Positions 42,986 through 51,202 of a stretch of DNA of 64,000 bases are shown one piece after another. Source of the DNA: Hymenobacter lucidus (GTDB lineage: Bacteria; Bacteroidota; Bacteroidia; Cytophagales; Hymenobacteraceae); assembly GCF_020447265.1 (NCBI RefSeq), contig NZ_JAJADR010000001.1:558001-622000 (forward strand), written 5' to 3'. Below the pieces are notes generated by a model that worked only from the letters and a program-made list of their open reading frames with translations, was not told where the DNA came from and did no database searches. Position 1 is the stretch's first letter, and each line of letters opens with the position of its first letter. A program made the position numbers and the translations under genes.

Positions 42986-43759
42986 ATGTTCCAATCCTCA
43001 ACTACCTGCTCTATCTCCCGCCTCCTCGTGCTGCCCTTGCTGGCGCTGCCCCTGCTCGGCTTCGGGCAGGGAACCCGGAAAATCACCGTTAGCCACCATG
43101 GCCCGGATTCTAAGGAGGTGTACTACACACTGAAGTCTGACGCCAAGGTGCGGCACGGCAGCTACGAGCTCTACGGTGGGCGTCGGCGCCAGCTGGCTAC
43201 TACGGGCTATTACACCAATGGCCAGAAAGACAGCATCTGGACCAGCTACGGCGAAGACGGGAAGACCGTGCTGGCCCGCGGCGCCTACCGCCACGACCAG
43301 CGCGTGGGAGTATGGGAAGTGTATAATTACAAAGGCGAGCCAGTAGAAAAGTACGACTTCACCAACCGGATTCTCGTCTTTTCGCAGCTCGCCCCACCCG
43401 TCGGCTCCGAATCGTATAAAGTAATCCTGCACGAGCCCACTGCTGACGGCCAAACCAAACCCGAGCTGGAGCCGCTCTATATCGGCGGTGCCAATGCGCT
43501 GTTCAGCCACTTGGCGGCTATTCGGTTTCCTGCGGCGGCTATCCGTAGCCGCGTCAGAGGTAAGGTCTGGATTGGCTTTACCATTGATGCCGACGGCAAT
43601 GCCTCCAGCTACCGGGTAGTGCAGGGCATCGGCAGCGGCTGCGACGAAGAGGCCTTGCGCGTGGTAAAGAGCATTCCCAGCAACTGGCTGCCGGCGCAGG
43701 TTGCCGGCCGGCCCGTCACCGTCGATTTTGCCATGCCCGTTACCTTTGCCGTGATGTAG
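42986..43759 (+). CDS. Secreted MORN-like / TonB C-terminal domain protein, copy 2
   Basis: 257 residues, the same length as copy 1 and aligned over its full length: VRHGSYELYGGRR, GYYTNGQKDSIWTSYGEDG and GAYRHDQRVGVWEVY are the MORN-type repeats, and FPAAAIRSRVRGKVWIGFTID with IGSGCDEEALRVV forms the TonB-C domain. The signal peptide core is LLVLPLLALPLLGFGQ. The conserved Gly-Ser-Gly-Cys-Asp motif in both copies is worth noting. No TonB-dependent receptor or ExbBD genes are adjacent. The shared bidirectional terminator closes this gene. Confidence 0.9.
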   Translation: MFQSSTTCSISRLLVLPLLALPLLGFGQGTRKITVSHHGPDSKEVYYTLKSDAKVRHGSYELYGGRRRQLATTGYYTNGQKDSIWTSYGEDGKTVLARGAYRHDQRVGVWEVYNYKGEPVEKYDFTNRILVFSQLAPPVGSESYKVILHEPTADGQTKPELEPLYIGGANALFSHLAAIRFPAAAIRSRVRGKVWIGFTIDADGNASSYRVVQGIGSGCDEEALRVVKSIPSNWLPAQVAGRPVTVDFAMPVTFAVM

Positions 43760-43760
43760 T

Positions 43761-43821
43761 AGCCACTAGGCACAAAAAAGCCTGCTCCGGGTTGGGGCAG
43801 GCTTTTTTGTGCCTAGTGGCT
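43761..43821. terminator. Very long bidirectional terminator hairpin
   Basis: A 25-bp perfect stem (43761-43785 with 43797-43821), core AAAAAAGCCTGC and its complement, between convergent genes. The stem is well beyond what termination needs and starts one base after the stop codon of copy 2. Confidence 0.9.
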
Positions 43822-43830
43822 TACATGCCG

Positions 43831-45090
43831 TTATTTCTTCACCGCGGCGGCCGGCCGGGCTTTGTCCACGGCCTTCATCACCCGAAACAGGTTGCCGCTC
43901 CAGATCTTAAAGATGTCCTTTTCCGAGTAGCCGCGCTTTACCAGCTCCAGGGTCAGGTTCGAAAACTCACCCGCGTCGCCCAGGCCCGTCAGGCGCGTGC
44001 CGCCGTCGAAGTCGGAGCCGATGCCCACGTGGTCGATGCCGGCTACTTTCACGATGTGGTCAATCTGGTTTACCGCGTCCTGCACCGTGGCCAGGGCCAC
44101 CGGAAACTGCTTGTCGAGCTGGTCAATATCGGCCAGGGCCTGCTGTTGCTCGGTGGCCGGCAGGCCATACACGTTCAGGAAGTTCTTGATTTTCCACTTC
44201 GCGAAAAACGCCTGCTCGGCGGCCAGCCGCTCGGGCGTTTTGGCCTCCGTTTTCACGTAGGGGCTATATAGGTTCACCTGCACCACGCCGCCGTTGCGGG
44301 CCAGAGCCTTCAGCATCTCGTCGCTCAGGTTGCGGGGCGAGTCGCCGAGGGCCCGGCTGCCGGAATGGGAGGCAATAACGGGCGCTTTGCTCAGGCGCAG
44401 CACGTCGTAAAAGGTCGAGTCGGAGGCGTGCGACACGTCGACCATCATGCCCAGGCGGTTCATTTCCGTTACGGCCTGCTTGCCAAAGGCGCTCAGTCCC
44501 TGGTGTTCGGGGCCGTTGGGGTCGGTGGCCGAGTCGCAGAGGTCGTTGTTGGAGGAGTGGCACAGGGTGATGTAGCGCACGCCCAGGTCATAAAATGACT
44601 TAATCAACCCCAATTCCTGGCCGAGCGGGTAGCCGTTTTCCATCCCGATAAACACCGCCCGCTTGCCCACGCGCCGAATCTGCAGGGCCTGCTCCTCGGT
44701 GGTAGCCAAATCCAGCTTGGTGGAGTGAGCCTGAATGGTGGAGCGAATGGCGTTGAAAATCGTCAGGGCTTCTTGCTTGGCGGCAGCATTGCCGCCCGGC
44801 GTGCGGGGGCCCTGGCCCATATACACCGCCCAGAAAGCGCCGTCGAGGCCGCCGCGCTGCATTTTGGGCAAATCCACCTGCGCTTCCTTCGGGTCGTGGT
44901 CCTGGCTGATGTCGAAGCCCGGCTTCATCAGGTTGATGGGCGTGTCCTCGTGCGAGTCCAGTACAAAGGCCTGGTTGTGAATATAGTTAGCCTTGGTTTC
45001 TAGTGTCGACTCCGCTTTCTGGGCGCTGGCGGCGGCCGGGCTCAGCAGTGCCAGCAGAATCGGCAGCAGGCGCAGGGTAGAATTTTGCAT
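43831..45090 (-). CDS. Secreted membrane-dipeptidase family (M19) peptidase
   Basis: 419 residues from ATG at 45090, giving the signal peptide MQNSTLRLLPILLALLSPAA. It is a zinc-dependent amidohydrolase-fold dipeptidase: LDSHEDTPINL (the HxD metal pair), the bridging-Glu region VFIGMENGYPLG, ITLCHSSNND, MVDVSHASDSTF and IASHSGSRAL (further His ligands), and HVGIGSDFDGG with the catalytic Asp. It hydrolyses dipeptides in the periplasm, probably for nutrition or peptidoglycan peptide recycling. Length and all ligand motifs are normal. Confidence 0.95.
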   Translation of the reverse strand: MQNSTLRLLPILLALLSPAAASAQKAESTLETKANYIHNQAFVLDSHEDTPINLMKPGFDISQDHDPKEAQVDLPKMQRGGLDGAFWAVYMGQGPRTPGGNAAAKQEALTIFNAIRSTIQAHSTKLDLATTEEQALQIRRVGKRAVFIGMENGYPLGQELGLIKSFYDLGVRYITLCHSSNNDLCDSATDPNGPEHQGLSAFGKQAVTEMNRLGMMVDVSHASDSTFYDVLRLSKAPVIASHSGSRALGDSPRNLSDEMLKALARNGGVVQVNLYSPYVKTEAKTPERLAAEQAFFAKWKIKNFLNVYGLPATEQQQALADIDQLDKQFPVALATVQDAVNQIDHIVKVAGIDHVGIGSDFDGGTRLTGLGDAGEFSNLTLELVKRGYSEKDIFKIWSGNLFRVMKAVDKARPAAAVKK

Positions 45091-45477
45091 AAAATCAGGG
45101 AGTAGAATATTGATGCCGCCCAAAATTACTCAATACCCCGCAGCTTATCACGGCAATGGCTATGGATGTCGAAGTTATTATTTAGGCAATAGACTGTTAT
45201 TCAGTGTAGTATATGTCGAAAATAATTCGGCATGACGACTACTTTGTATTCGATTGGGTGAGTCGTAAAACGGCCTTACGTAAGATGTTTAATGTACGGT
45301 GTAACTTTTCTAAGATGACAAAGGGGCGTTTGGTAAGTGGCAGAAGCTGGTGCTCCGGTAGCTCTCAAAAGCCGGGCTGATCAGCCTGAACGGTAAGCTG
45401 AACTATAACTTTTTCGCGGTGGCCTATCTATTGTGCGTAGCTTTGTAGCCTTTGCTTACCGCTTTTTAGCACTATTA
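45091..45477. other. 387-bp divergent intergenic region
   Basis: Between the dipeptidase and a beta-barrel gene. It is AT-richer at 45165-45320 with no ORF. TAGCTTTG at 45438-45445 is an exact -7-type match for the barrel gene, but the nearest T-run is 23 bp upstream. Confidence 0.5.
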
Positions 45478-46713
45478 ATGAAAAAATCAGTACTCTTTAT
45501 CGGCCTGCTATTCAGCAGCAGCGCAGCCTTTGCGCAGGCCAATTTCCGCCCCGGCTATATCTTGCCCCTCACCGGCGACACGGTGCGCGGCAGCATCGAC
45601 TACCAAGGCGAGTTACGCAACAGCCTGCTCTGTCGGTTCCGGCCCACGGCTGAGGCGGCCGTTGTTGAGTACCAGCCCGCTCAGCTGCGGGGCTACGGCT
45701 TCAGCACGGGCCGCGACCTGCAGAGCCGGCAGCTGCCGGGCACAGCTGCTAAGCAAGCTTTTCTGCAGACGCTGGTGCTCGGCAAGGCCTCGCTCTACCA
45801 CTCCATTAACGACAAGGACAAAGACCTGTATTACGCCGGCGCGGGCACTACGGGCCCACTGGAAGCCCTCATTCAGCAGGACAGCACGCAGTCGGGCAAC
45901 GATGCGCAGCGCTACACCACGCTGCAGCAGGTGCGCACGTATCCGTTTCGCAACGTGCTGTGGAAGCTCATGGCCGATTGTCCGTCAGTGCAGGCCAAAC
46001 TGGTGCGGCTGGAGCTGAAAGAAGCTGCTTTGATCAAGACGTTTGAAGCCTACAATGCCTGCGGGGCCGATGGCAAGCCGCAGTACGTAGTAAAGAAGCA
46101 AACGTCGAAGCTGCGCTTTGCGGCGCTGGGCGGGATGCAGCAGTCGTCTTTAACCTACGTCAATAAAGGTGACCACCAGGTAAAGTCGTCCCTGCAACCC
46201 GTGCTTGGAATAGGGCTGGCGCTGCAGCCCGGCCGTTTCAATCCCCGGCTTTCGCTGCAGGTGCAGGCGTTGTACCTGCAGCAGACGTTCAATGACAAAA
46301 TTCAGACCCTCGGCGACGGGCTGTATGCCAACGAATATGTGACGCGGGAAATAAACGTCAGCATCACTTCGGTGCGGGTACCCGCAATGCTGCGCTACAC
46401 CTTCCTGACGACCGGCATTCAGCCTTATCTGCAGGGCGGCGGGGCTTTTTCTATCAATGTGAATGGTGAGGGTACGCGCCGCACAACCGGCTCCCGCTTC
46501 AACGTGGATGAGACGCAGAAAGTGGAATTGCGCCCAACAAATATGTCGGTACTGGCGGGTGTGGGGGTGGCCAAGGATATGGGCCCCGGCCGCCTGTCTC
46601 TCGAAGTGCGCGTCGATTTCCTGGACGGCACCTCTTCCGTGGCTTCGGGCGAAAACCGGCTGTCGGGTTCCCGCAACATAGCCTTGCTGGCGGGCTACAC
46701 CTTCGGCCGGTAG
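45478..46713 (+). CDS. Outer-membrane beta-barrel protein (PorT-like), secreted
   Basis: 411 residues from ATG at 45478, which starts the signal peptide MKKSVLFIGLLFSSSAAFAQ. Residues about 21-190 form a non-barrel N-terminal part (FRPGYILPLTGDTVRGSIDYQ, then an AEAAVVEYQPAQLRGYGF block) common in Hymenobacter-type proteins. The second half (about 200-411) is a small barrel with LRFAALGGMQQSS, GIGLALQPGRF, LSLQVQALYLQQ and NIALLAGYTFGR. The role is unknown; perhaps a transport-associated or sensory outer-membrane protein. Confidence 0.82.
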   Translation: MKKSVLFIGLLFSSSAAFAQANFRPGYILPLTGDTVRGSIDYQGELRNSLLCRFRPTAEAAVVEYQPAQLRGYGFSTGRDLQSRQLPGTAAKQAFLQTLVLGKASLYHSINDKDKDLYYAGAGTTGPLEALIQQDSTQSGNDAQRYTTLQQVRTYPFRNVLWKLMADCPSVQAKLVRLELKEAALIKTFEAYNACGADGKPQYVVKKQTSKLRFAALGGMQQSSLTYVNKGDHQVKSSLQPVLGIGLALQPGRFNPRLSLQVQALYLQQTFNDKIQTLGDGLYANEYVTREINVSITSVRVPAMLRYTFLTTGIQPYLQGGGAFSINVNGEGTRRTTGSRFNVDETQKVELRPTNMSVLAGVGVAKDMGPGRLSLEVRVDFLDGTSSVASGENRLSGSRNIALLAGYTFGR

Positions 46714-46749
46714 CCTACCCCAAAGCGGACGGTTACTAACGACTACCAA

Positions 46750-46788
46750 AAACCAAAAAAGCCCGGTACTACCGGGCTTTTTTGGTTT
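46750..46788. terminator. Bidirectional terminator
   Basis: 18-bp perfect stem (46750-46767 with 46771-46788) and a 3-nt loop, A6 and T6 in the arms, between the barrel gene and the DoxX gene. Confidence 0.9.
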
Positions 46789-46834
46789 CAAAATGGAGCA
46801 GAGTTAACCGCGTTTGACAACTCAGGCCCCCTCA

Positions 46835-47236
46835 TTATGCCGCCAGTGTGCGGCCACGAGTGCGTAGCGAGTCTACACTCCAGATGCCCGCGCCGTAGGC
46901 GGCAATGAACAGAAAGACAAAGCAGTAGAGCACCGCTAGCTCGCCTTGGTTTACGATGGGGAGAGCGCCTTTGGAGGCGTGGGCCATGAAGTAGGCCACG
47001 GCCATGGTGCCACTGGCCAAGAAGGCCGCCCCACGGGTAAAGAGCCCAATGGCAATGAGCAGGCCGCCCACCAGCTCGATAATACCGGCCAGCCCCATCA
47101 GCGACAGTAGCGGCATCGTGGTACCGTCGCCGCCGGGGAAGCCGAGCAGCTTCTGGCTGCCGTGCATGGCGAACATGAGACCCGCCACGATTCGGAGTAG
47201 GGCATACGCGTAAGCAGAGTAAGAAGCAGTATTCAT
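46835..47236 (-). CDS. DoxX family membrane protein
   Basis: 133 residues with four predicted membrane helices: YALLRIVAGLMFAMHGSQKL, LSLMGLAGIIELVGGLLIAI, RGAAFLASGTMAVAYFMAH and AVLYCFVFLFIAAYGAG. The R-x-x-x-G-x-x-F-x-x-HG-x-x-K start and G-x-x-E-x-x-G-G-x-x-L centre are typical of DoxX. Relatives are linked to thiosulfate-quinone oxidoreductase or redox homeostasis, but most are uncharacterised. It is last in a probable operon with two DHFR-like genes and a VOC gene. Confidence 0.93.
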   Translation of the reverse strand: MNTASYSAYAYALLRIVAGLMFAMHGSQKLLGFPGGDGTTMPLLSLMGLAGIIELVGGLLIAIGLFTRGAAFLASGTMAVAYFMAHASKGALPIVNQGELAVLYCFVFLFIAAYGAGIWSVDSLRTRGRTLAA

Positions 47237-47286
47237 GGTGTTTTTCGGTTTGGTATGTAGCTACATACGCCGGAAGGCGGACGGGG

Positions 47287-47847
47287 TTAAGCGCCCGGGG
47301 CTGCCGGCGGCGGGCCAGGCTGGTAGGTAAGCAGCACTACGCCCGAGCTGAATGTGCGGCTGCCGGTGAGCCGCAGCGTGGCGGCGCTGTCGTCGGCAAA
47401 GAGCCGCTGGCCGCTACCCACCACGATGGGAAATACCATGAGCCGGTACTCATCGGCGAGGCCCAACTGGAGCAGCGCCCGTACCAGGCGGGCGCTGCCG
47501 TACACCAGAATATCCTGGCCGGGCTGGGCTTTGAGCTGAGTTATTTCCTCGGCGAGGCCGCCCGAAAGCACTTGGGTGTTGTGCCAGGCTGGCTCCCGTA
47601 GCGTGGCCGATACCACGTATTTGGGCAGGCTATTCATGCGGCTGGCCAAGCCCTGCTCGTCGGTGCGCGTGGGCCAGGCCGCCGCAAAGCCCTCGTAGGT
47701 GCGGCGCCCCATCAGCAGCGCGTCGGCAGCCAGCAACTCGTCGAGCTTGAACTGCGCCTGTCCGGCCGAATGGAACCGGAGCGTCCAGGCTGGATTCTCC
47801 ATCACCCCATCCAGCGACACGAACTCGGAAACAATTAGTCTTCTCAT
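47287..47847 (-). CDS. Dihydrofolate reductase-family protein (RibD C-terminal domain), copy 2
   Basis: 186 residues from ATG at 47847 (MRRLIVSEFVSLDGVMENP). RibD-C/DHFR fold: LLMGRRTYEGFAAAWP, FASRMN-like turn, VVSATL, LKAQPGQDILVYGSARLVRALLQLGLADEYRLMVFPIVVG (interrupted here across strands) and SGRxF-type LTGSRTFSSGVVLLTYQP. Small free-standing members are of unknown substrate, probably NADPH-binding reductases. 42 bp downstream of a second DHFR-like gene. Confidence 0.92.
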   Translation of the reverse strand: MRRLIVSEFVSLDGVMENPAWTLRFHSAGQAQFKLDELLAADALLMGRRTYEGFAAAWPTRTDEQGLASRMNSLPKYVVSATLREPAWHNTQVLSGGLAEEITQLKAQPGQDILVYGSARLVRALLQLGLADEYRLMVFPIVVGSGQRLFADDSAATLRLTGSRTFSSGVVLLTYQPGPPPAAPGA

Positions 47848-47889
47848 GTTGCGGAACAAAGGAAATGAAGTGCCGGCACCGGGCAGTTA

Positions 47890-48462
47890 TCAAGCCTTTT
47901 CGTGCTGGTAGTGCAGGCCGATGACGCCGGAGGAAAACGTACGGCTGCTGAGCAGCTCGAGCGGCGTGCGGCGGCGTGCCCCGTGAAACAGCGGCACGCC
48001 CTGGCCCAGCAGCACCGGATTCACATTGAGCAGGTACTCATCGATAAGGCCCAGCTGCATGAAGCTGTGCGCCAGTCTGGGGCTGCCAAATAGCATCATA
48101 TTCCGGCCGGGCTGCTGCCGAAGTTGCTGTATTTCTTCCGCCACGTTGCCGCTTATCAGCCGGGTATTGTGCCAGTCGGCGTGGGGAAGGGTGGTCGATA
48201 TGACGACTTTGGCCACCTGCTCTACCCAGCTGGCGTGGTGCCGCTGCCGCTCGGTGCTAGCAGGGTTGGCGGGCACCGTGGGCCAGTAGTCGCGCATGCT
48301 CTGGTAGGTGGCGCGGCCGTAGAGGCAGGTGTCCACGGTTTGGAAATGCTCGGTGACGTAGTCGAAGATTTCGCCGTCGTGCCGCACCCAGTCCAGGTTG
48401 CCGGCGGGGTCGGCCACGAAGCCGTCGAGCGAGACGTGCATCAGCATAATTATCTTACGCAT
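47890..48462 (-). CDS. Dihydrofolate reductase-family protein (RibD C-terminal domain), copy 1
   Basis: 190 residues. IMLMHVSLDGFVADPAGN at the start, YGRATYQSMRDYWP as the nucleotide-side loop, IQQLRQQPGRNMMLFGSPRLAHS and a GVIGLHYQ end give the RibD-C/DHFR fold. It is clearly related to the following gene but diverged, so the pair is an old duplication or a recruited partner rather than a recent copy. 12 bp downstream of the VOC gene, in the same transcription unit. Confidence 0.92.
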   Translation of the reverse strand: MRKIIMLMHVSLDGFVADPAGNLDWVRHDGEIFDYVTEHFQTVDTCLYGRATYQSMRDYWPTVPANPASTERQRHHASWVEQVAKVVISTTLPHADWHNTRLISGNVAEEIQQLRQQPGRNMMLFGSPRLAHSFMQLGLIDEYLLNVNPVLLGQGVPLFHGARRRTPLELLSSRTFSSGVIGLHYQHEKA

Positions 48463-48474
48463 AGTACTGCTGGG

Positions 48475-48909
48475 TTAAACCGGCTGCTCGACCGGCACCT
48501 TGTCGTAGTTCAGCATCCAGGCAATGCCAAACCGGTCGGTGAACATGCCGAACGTGGCCCCCCAAAACGTGTCGCCGAGTGGCATCGTGACGTTGCCGCC
48601 CGCGGAGAGCTTCTCAAACCAGTCTGCAATCTGGGTTTCGCTGCCGCAGTTGATGGAAATCGAAACCGAGTTGCCGGCCGTTACTTGCTGGCCGCCGCTG
48701 TCGGAGCCGAACAGCAGCAGGTCGCCGTTGGTCAGGCTGGCGTGCAGCACGCTGTCGGCGGTGGCGTTGGCAGGCAGATACTCGGCGGCCGGCGTATCGG
48801 CAAAGGGCTGAATCATCAGCTCGCCGCCCAGGCACTGCTGGTAGAAAGACATGGCCTCGCGGCAGTTACCATCGAAAGTGAGGTAGGGAACCAGATACGG
48901 CGTGTTCAT
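48475..48909 (-). CDS. VOC family protein (PhnB-like)
   Basis: 144 residues. The glyoxalase/bleomycin-resistance fold of the PhnB branch: VPYLTFDGNCREAMSFYQQCLGGEL, SVLHASLTNGDLLLFGSD, WFEKLSAGGNVTMPLGDTFWGATFGMFTDRFGIAWMLN (in successive strands). These proteins often lack a clear metal site and may be enzymes or small-molecule binders. It is the first gene of the VOC-DHFR-DHFR-DoxX set, and divergent from a GlxA/AraC regulator, which may control it. Confidence 0.92.
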   Translation of the reverse strand: MNTPYLVPYLTFDGNCREAMSFYQQCLGGELMIQPFADTPAAEYLPANATADSVLHASLTNGDLLLFGSDSGGQQVTAGNSVSISINCGSETQIADWFEKLSAGGNVTMPLGDTFWGATFGMFTDRFGIAWMLNYDKVPVEQPV

Positions 48910-49100
48910 GGCGTGCAGGGAAAAGAAGTGGAAGATGAGGTTGAAAAATTGGCTCAGGTTGCTGCTAATAAATGTAGTATTATTGGCCTCAATTCAACTC
49001 TGAGCGCCAACAAAATTAGTAACAGCGGCGTACTATATAGGGGGAAATCCCGACGAATAGCGGGTTGATTGCGACACCACGTTCCACTAGCTTTAATATC

Positions 49101-50084
49101 ATGAAGCACATCACCATCCTGGTTCCTAAGGGAGCTATTCTGGGCAGCATCGAGGGCCCACGTTTGGTATTTGCGGAAGTAAATGCCCTGCTCGGCCGCA
49201 TGGGCCGGCCGCCGCTGTTCGATATCCAGCTGGTGGGCCTCACCCACGAAACGCCCGTGTGCGGGGGCCTCTACGCGGTATACACGCCCCTGCTTACTAC
49301 TGATGTGACGCAGACCGACCTCGTTATAATCCCGGCCGTGGACGGCGACCCGGCCCAGGCCTTGGCAAACAACCGCGCCTTTCTGCCCTGGATTATTGCG
49401 CGGCACAAAGCCGGGGCTGAAATAGCCAGCCTGTGCATGGGCGCGTTTCTGCTGGCCGCCACCGGCCTGATAGACGGGCGGCACTGTACCACGCACTGGG
49501 CGGCGGCCAACGACTTCCGGCGGATGTTTCCGGCCGTGGAGCTGCTCGAAAATCAGGTCATCACCGATGAGCACGGCATTTATTCCAGTGGCGGCGCGTT
49601 TTCCTACCTGAACCTGGTGCTGTATCTGGTGGAGAAATTCGCGGGCCGGGAAATGGCTGTGGTCTGCGCCAAGGTATTCCAGATTGATATCGAGCGGGTC
49701 AGTCAGTCGGCCTTTATCATGTTCAACGGGCAGAAAGAGCACGGCGACGAGCCCATCAAGAAGGCCCAGGCGTTTATTGAGGGCAACTACCAGGACAAAA
49801 TAACGGTGGAGCAGCTAGCCGATATGCTGGCGCTGGGCCGCCGCAACCTGGAGCGGCGCTTCAAGAAAGCCACGGCCAACTCGGTGGTCGAATACATTCA
49901 GCGGGTGAAGATTGAGGCCGCCAAAAACAGCCTCGAATCGTCGCGGGAAAACGTGAACGAGGTGATGTACCAGGTGGGCTACACCGACCCCAAGGCGTTT
50001 CGTAGTACCTTTAAGCGCCTAACGGGACTCTCGCCGAAGCAGTACCGCAACAAGTATAACCGCGACCTGGTAGCCACACCGTAG
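49101..50084 (+). CDS. GlxA-family AraC transcriptional regulator (DJ-1/PfpI-like sensor)
   Basis: 327 residues from ATG at 49101 (MKHITILVPKGAILGS); the 12 codons upstream are not family-like. N-terminal DJ-1/PfpI-like domain (about 1-195) with the nucleophile-elbow phrase IASLCMGAFLLAATGLIDG and TTHWAAANDF. The C-terminal AraC-type double helix-turn-helix (about 225-325) has ITVEQLADMLALGRRNLERRFKKAT and VGYTDPKAFRSTFKRLTGLSPKQYR. It is divergent from the VOC-DHFR-DHFR-DoxX operon across 191 bp, the natural place for its operator, and 27 bp upstream of an ABC ATPase gene. Confidence 0.95.
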   Translation: MKHITILVPKGAILGSIEGPRLVFAEVNALLGRMGRPPLFDIQLVGLTHETPVCGGLYAVYTPLLTTDVTQTDLVIIPAVDGDPAQALANNRAFLPWIIARHKAGAEIASLCMGAFLLAATGLIDGRHCTTHWAAANDFRRMFPAVELLENQVITDEHGIYSSGGAFSYLNLVLYLVEKFAGREMAVVCAKVFQIDIERVSQSAFIMFNGQKEHGDEPIKKAQAFIEGNYQDKITVEQLADMLALGRRNLERRFKKATANSVVEYIQRVKIEAAKNSLESSRENVNEVMYQVGYTDPKAFRSTFKRLTGLSPKQYRNKYNRDLVATP

Positions 50085-50111
50085 CGCCTTTTTATCCCCT
50101 TTCCTGCCCGT

Positions 50112-51101
50112 ATGAGTTGGTTGAGCGTTTCCGAAATATCCCTGCAGGAAAGAGAAAACACCGTTTTAGAAAATATCAGCTTCAGTCAGCGGCAGTTTCA
50201 GAAGCTGGCCATTGCGGGCGAAACCGGGGCCGGCAAAAGCACGCTGCTCCAGATTATTGCGGGCCTCAACCAGCCCACGGCGGGCACCGTGCATTTCGAA
50301 GGCCGCCGCGTGAAAGGCCCGCACGAAGTCCTGATTCCGGGACACGCGGGCATTGCCTACCTCTCGCAGCACTTCGAGCTGCCGCCTTCCCTGCGCGTGG
50401 AGCAGGTGCTGCGCTACGCCGATAAGCTGCCGGCCGGCGCGGCGGACGAGCTCTACGCCGTGTGCCGCATCGAGCACCTGCTGGAGCGGCGCACCAACCA
50501 GCTTTCGGGCGGGGAGCGGCAGCGCATTGCGTTGGCGAAGCTGCTGCTCTCAGCCCCGCGCCTACTGTTACTCGACGAGCCCTACTCCAACCTTGACCGG
50601 GTGCACCGGCAGGTGCTCAAGCAAGTAATTCACGACCTGGGCGACAAGCTGGGCATCACCTGCCTGCTCATTTCCCACGACCCGGCCGATACCCTGTCGT
50701 GGGCCGATGAGATACTCGTGCTGAAAAACGGCCGACTGGTGCAGCAGGGGTCACCGGCGCAGGTGTATGGCCGACCGGTAGACGAGTACACGGCCGGCCT
50801 CTTTGGCGACTACAACCGGCTGAGCGGTAAGCTGGCCACGGCCCTGGCCGCCGCCGCCGGCACGCCCCGAAAGCGCCGTCCGCTGCTGGTGCGCCCCGAG
50901 AATTTCCGGCTGGCCGCTGCCGAAGCCGCTGCTGACGGTCTCGCGGGCACGGCGCGGGCGGTACGGTTTTTTGGCAGCTACTCGGAGGTCGATGTGCGGG
51001 TGCTGGGCACGGAGGTTACCGTGAAAACCGCCGAGGCCGGTTATCAGGTCGGCCAGACAGTGGCGGTTTCCGTGGTGCCGGGTGCTATGTGGTACCTGTA
51101 G
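50112..51101 (+). CDS. Solitary ABC transporter ATP-binding protein with TOBE-like C-terminus
   Basis: 329 residues. All ATPase motifs are present: Walker A GETGAGKST, Q-loop region GIAYLSQHFELPPS, signature LSGGERQRIALAK, Walker B LLLLDEPYSNLD and the switch His in LLISHDP. The tail (about 250-329, LLVRPENFRLAA, VRFFGSYSEVDVRVLG) resembles the TOBE domain of importers for small anions, iron or polyamines. No permease or binding protein is adjacent, so the transporter partner is encoded elsewhere. It follows the GlxA-type regulator closely and may be in its transcript. Confidence 0.92.
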   Translation: MSWLSVSEISLQERENTVLENISFSQRQFQKLAIAGETGAGKSTLLQIIAGLNQPTAGTVHFEGRRVKGPHEVLIPGHAGIAYLSQHFELPPSLRVEQVLRYADKLPAGAADELYAVCRIEHLLERRTNQLSGGERQRIALAKLLLSAPRLLLLDEPYSNLDRVHRQVLKQVIHDLGDKLGITCLLISHDPADTLSWADEILVLKNGRLVQQGSPAQVYGRPVDEYTAGLFGDYNRLSGKLATALAAAAGTPRKRRPLLVRPENFRLAAAEAAADGLAGTARAVRFFGSYSEVDVRVLGTEVTVKTAEAGYQVGQTVAVSVVPGAMWYL

Positions 51102-51202
51102 GCCGCCGGCTGGGGCAGTTGAATATCGTTTGTTTAAAATATATATTGTTTGCGGACAGCCGCACCGCCGCGGCTTCCCCGAGCTGCCGGAGGAGCTTGC
51201 GG

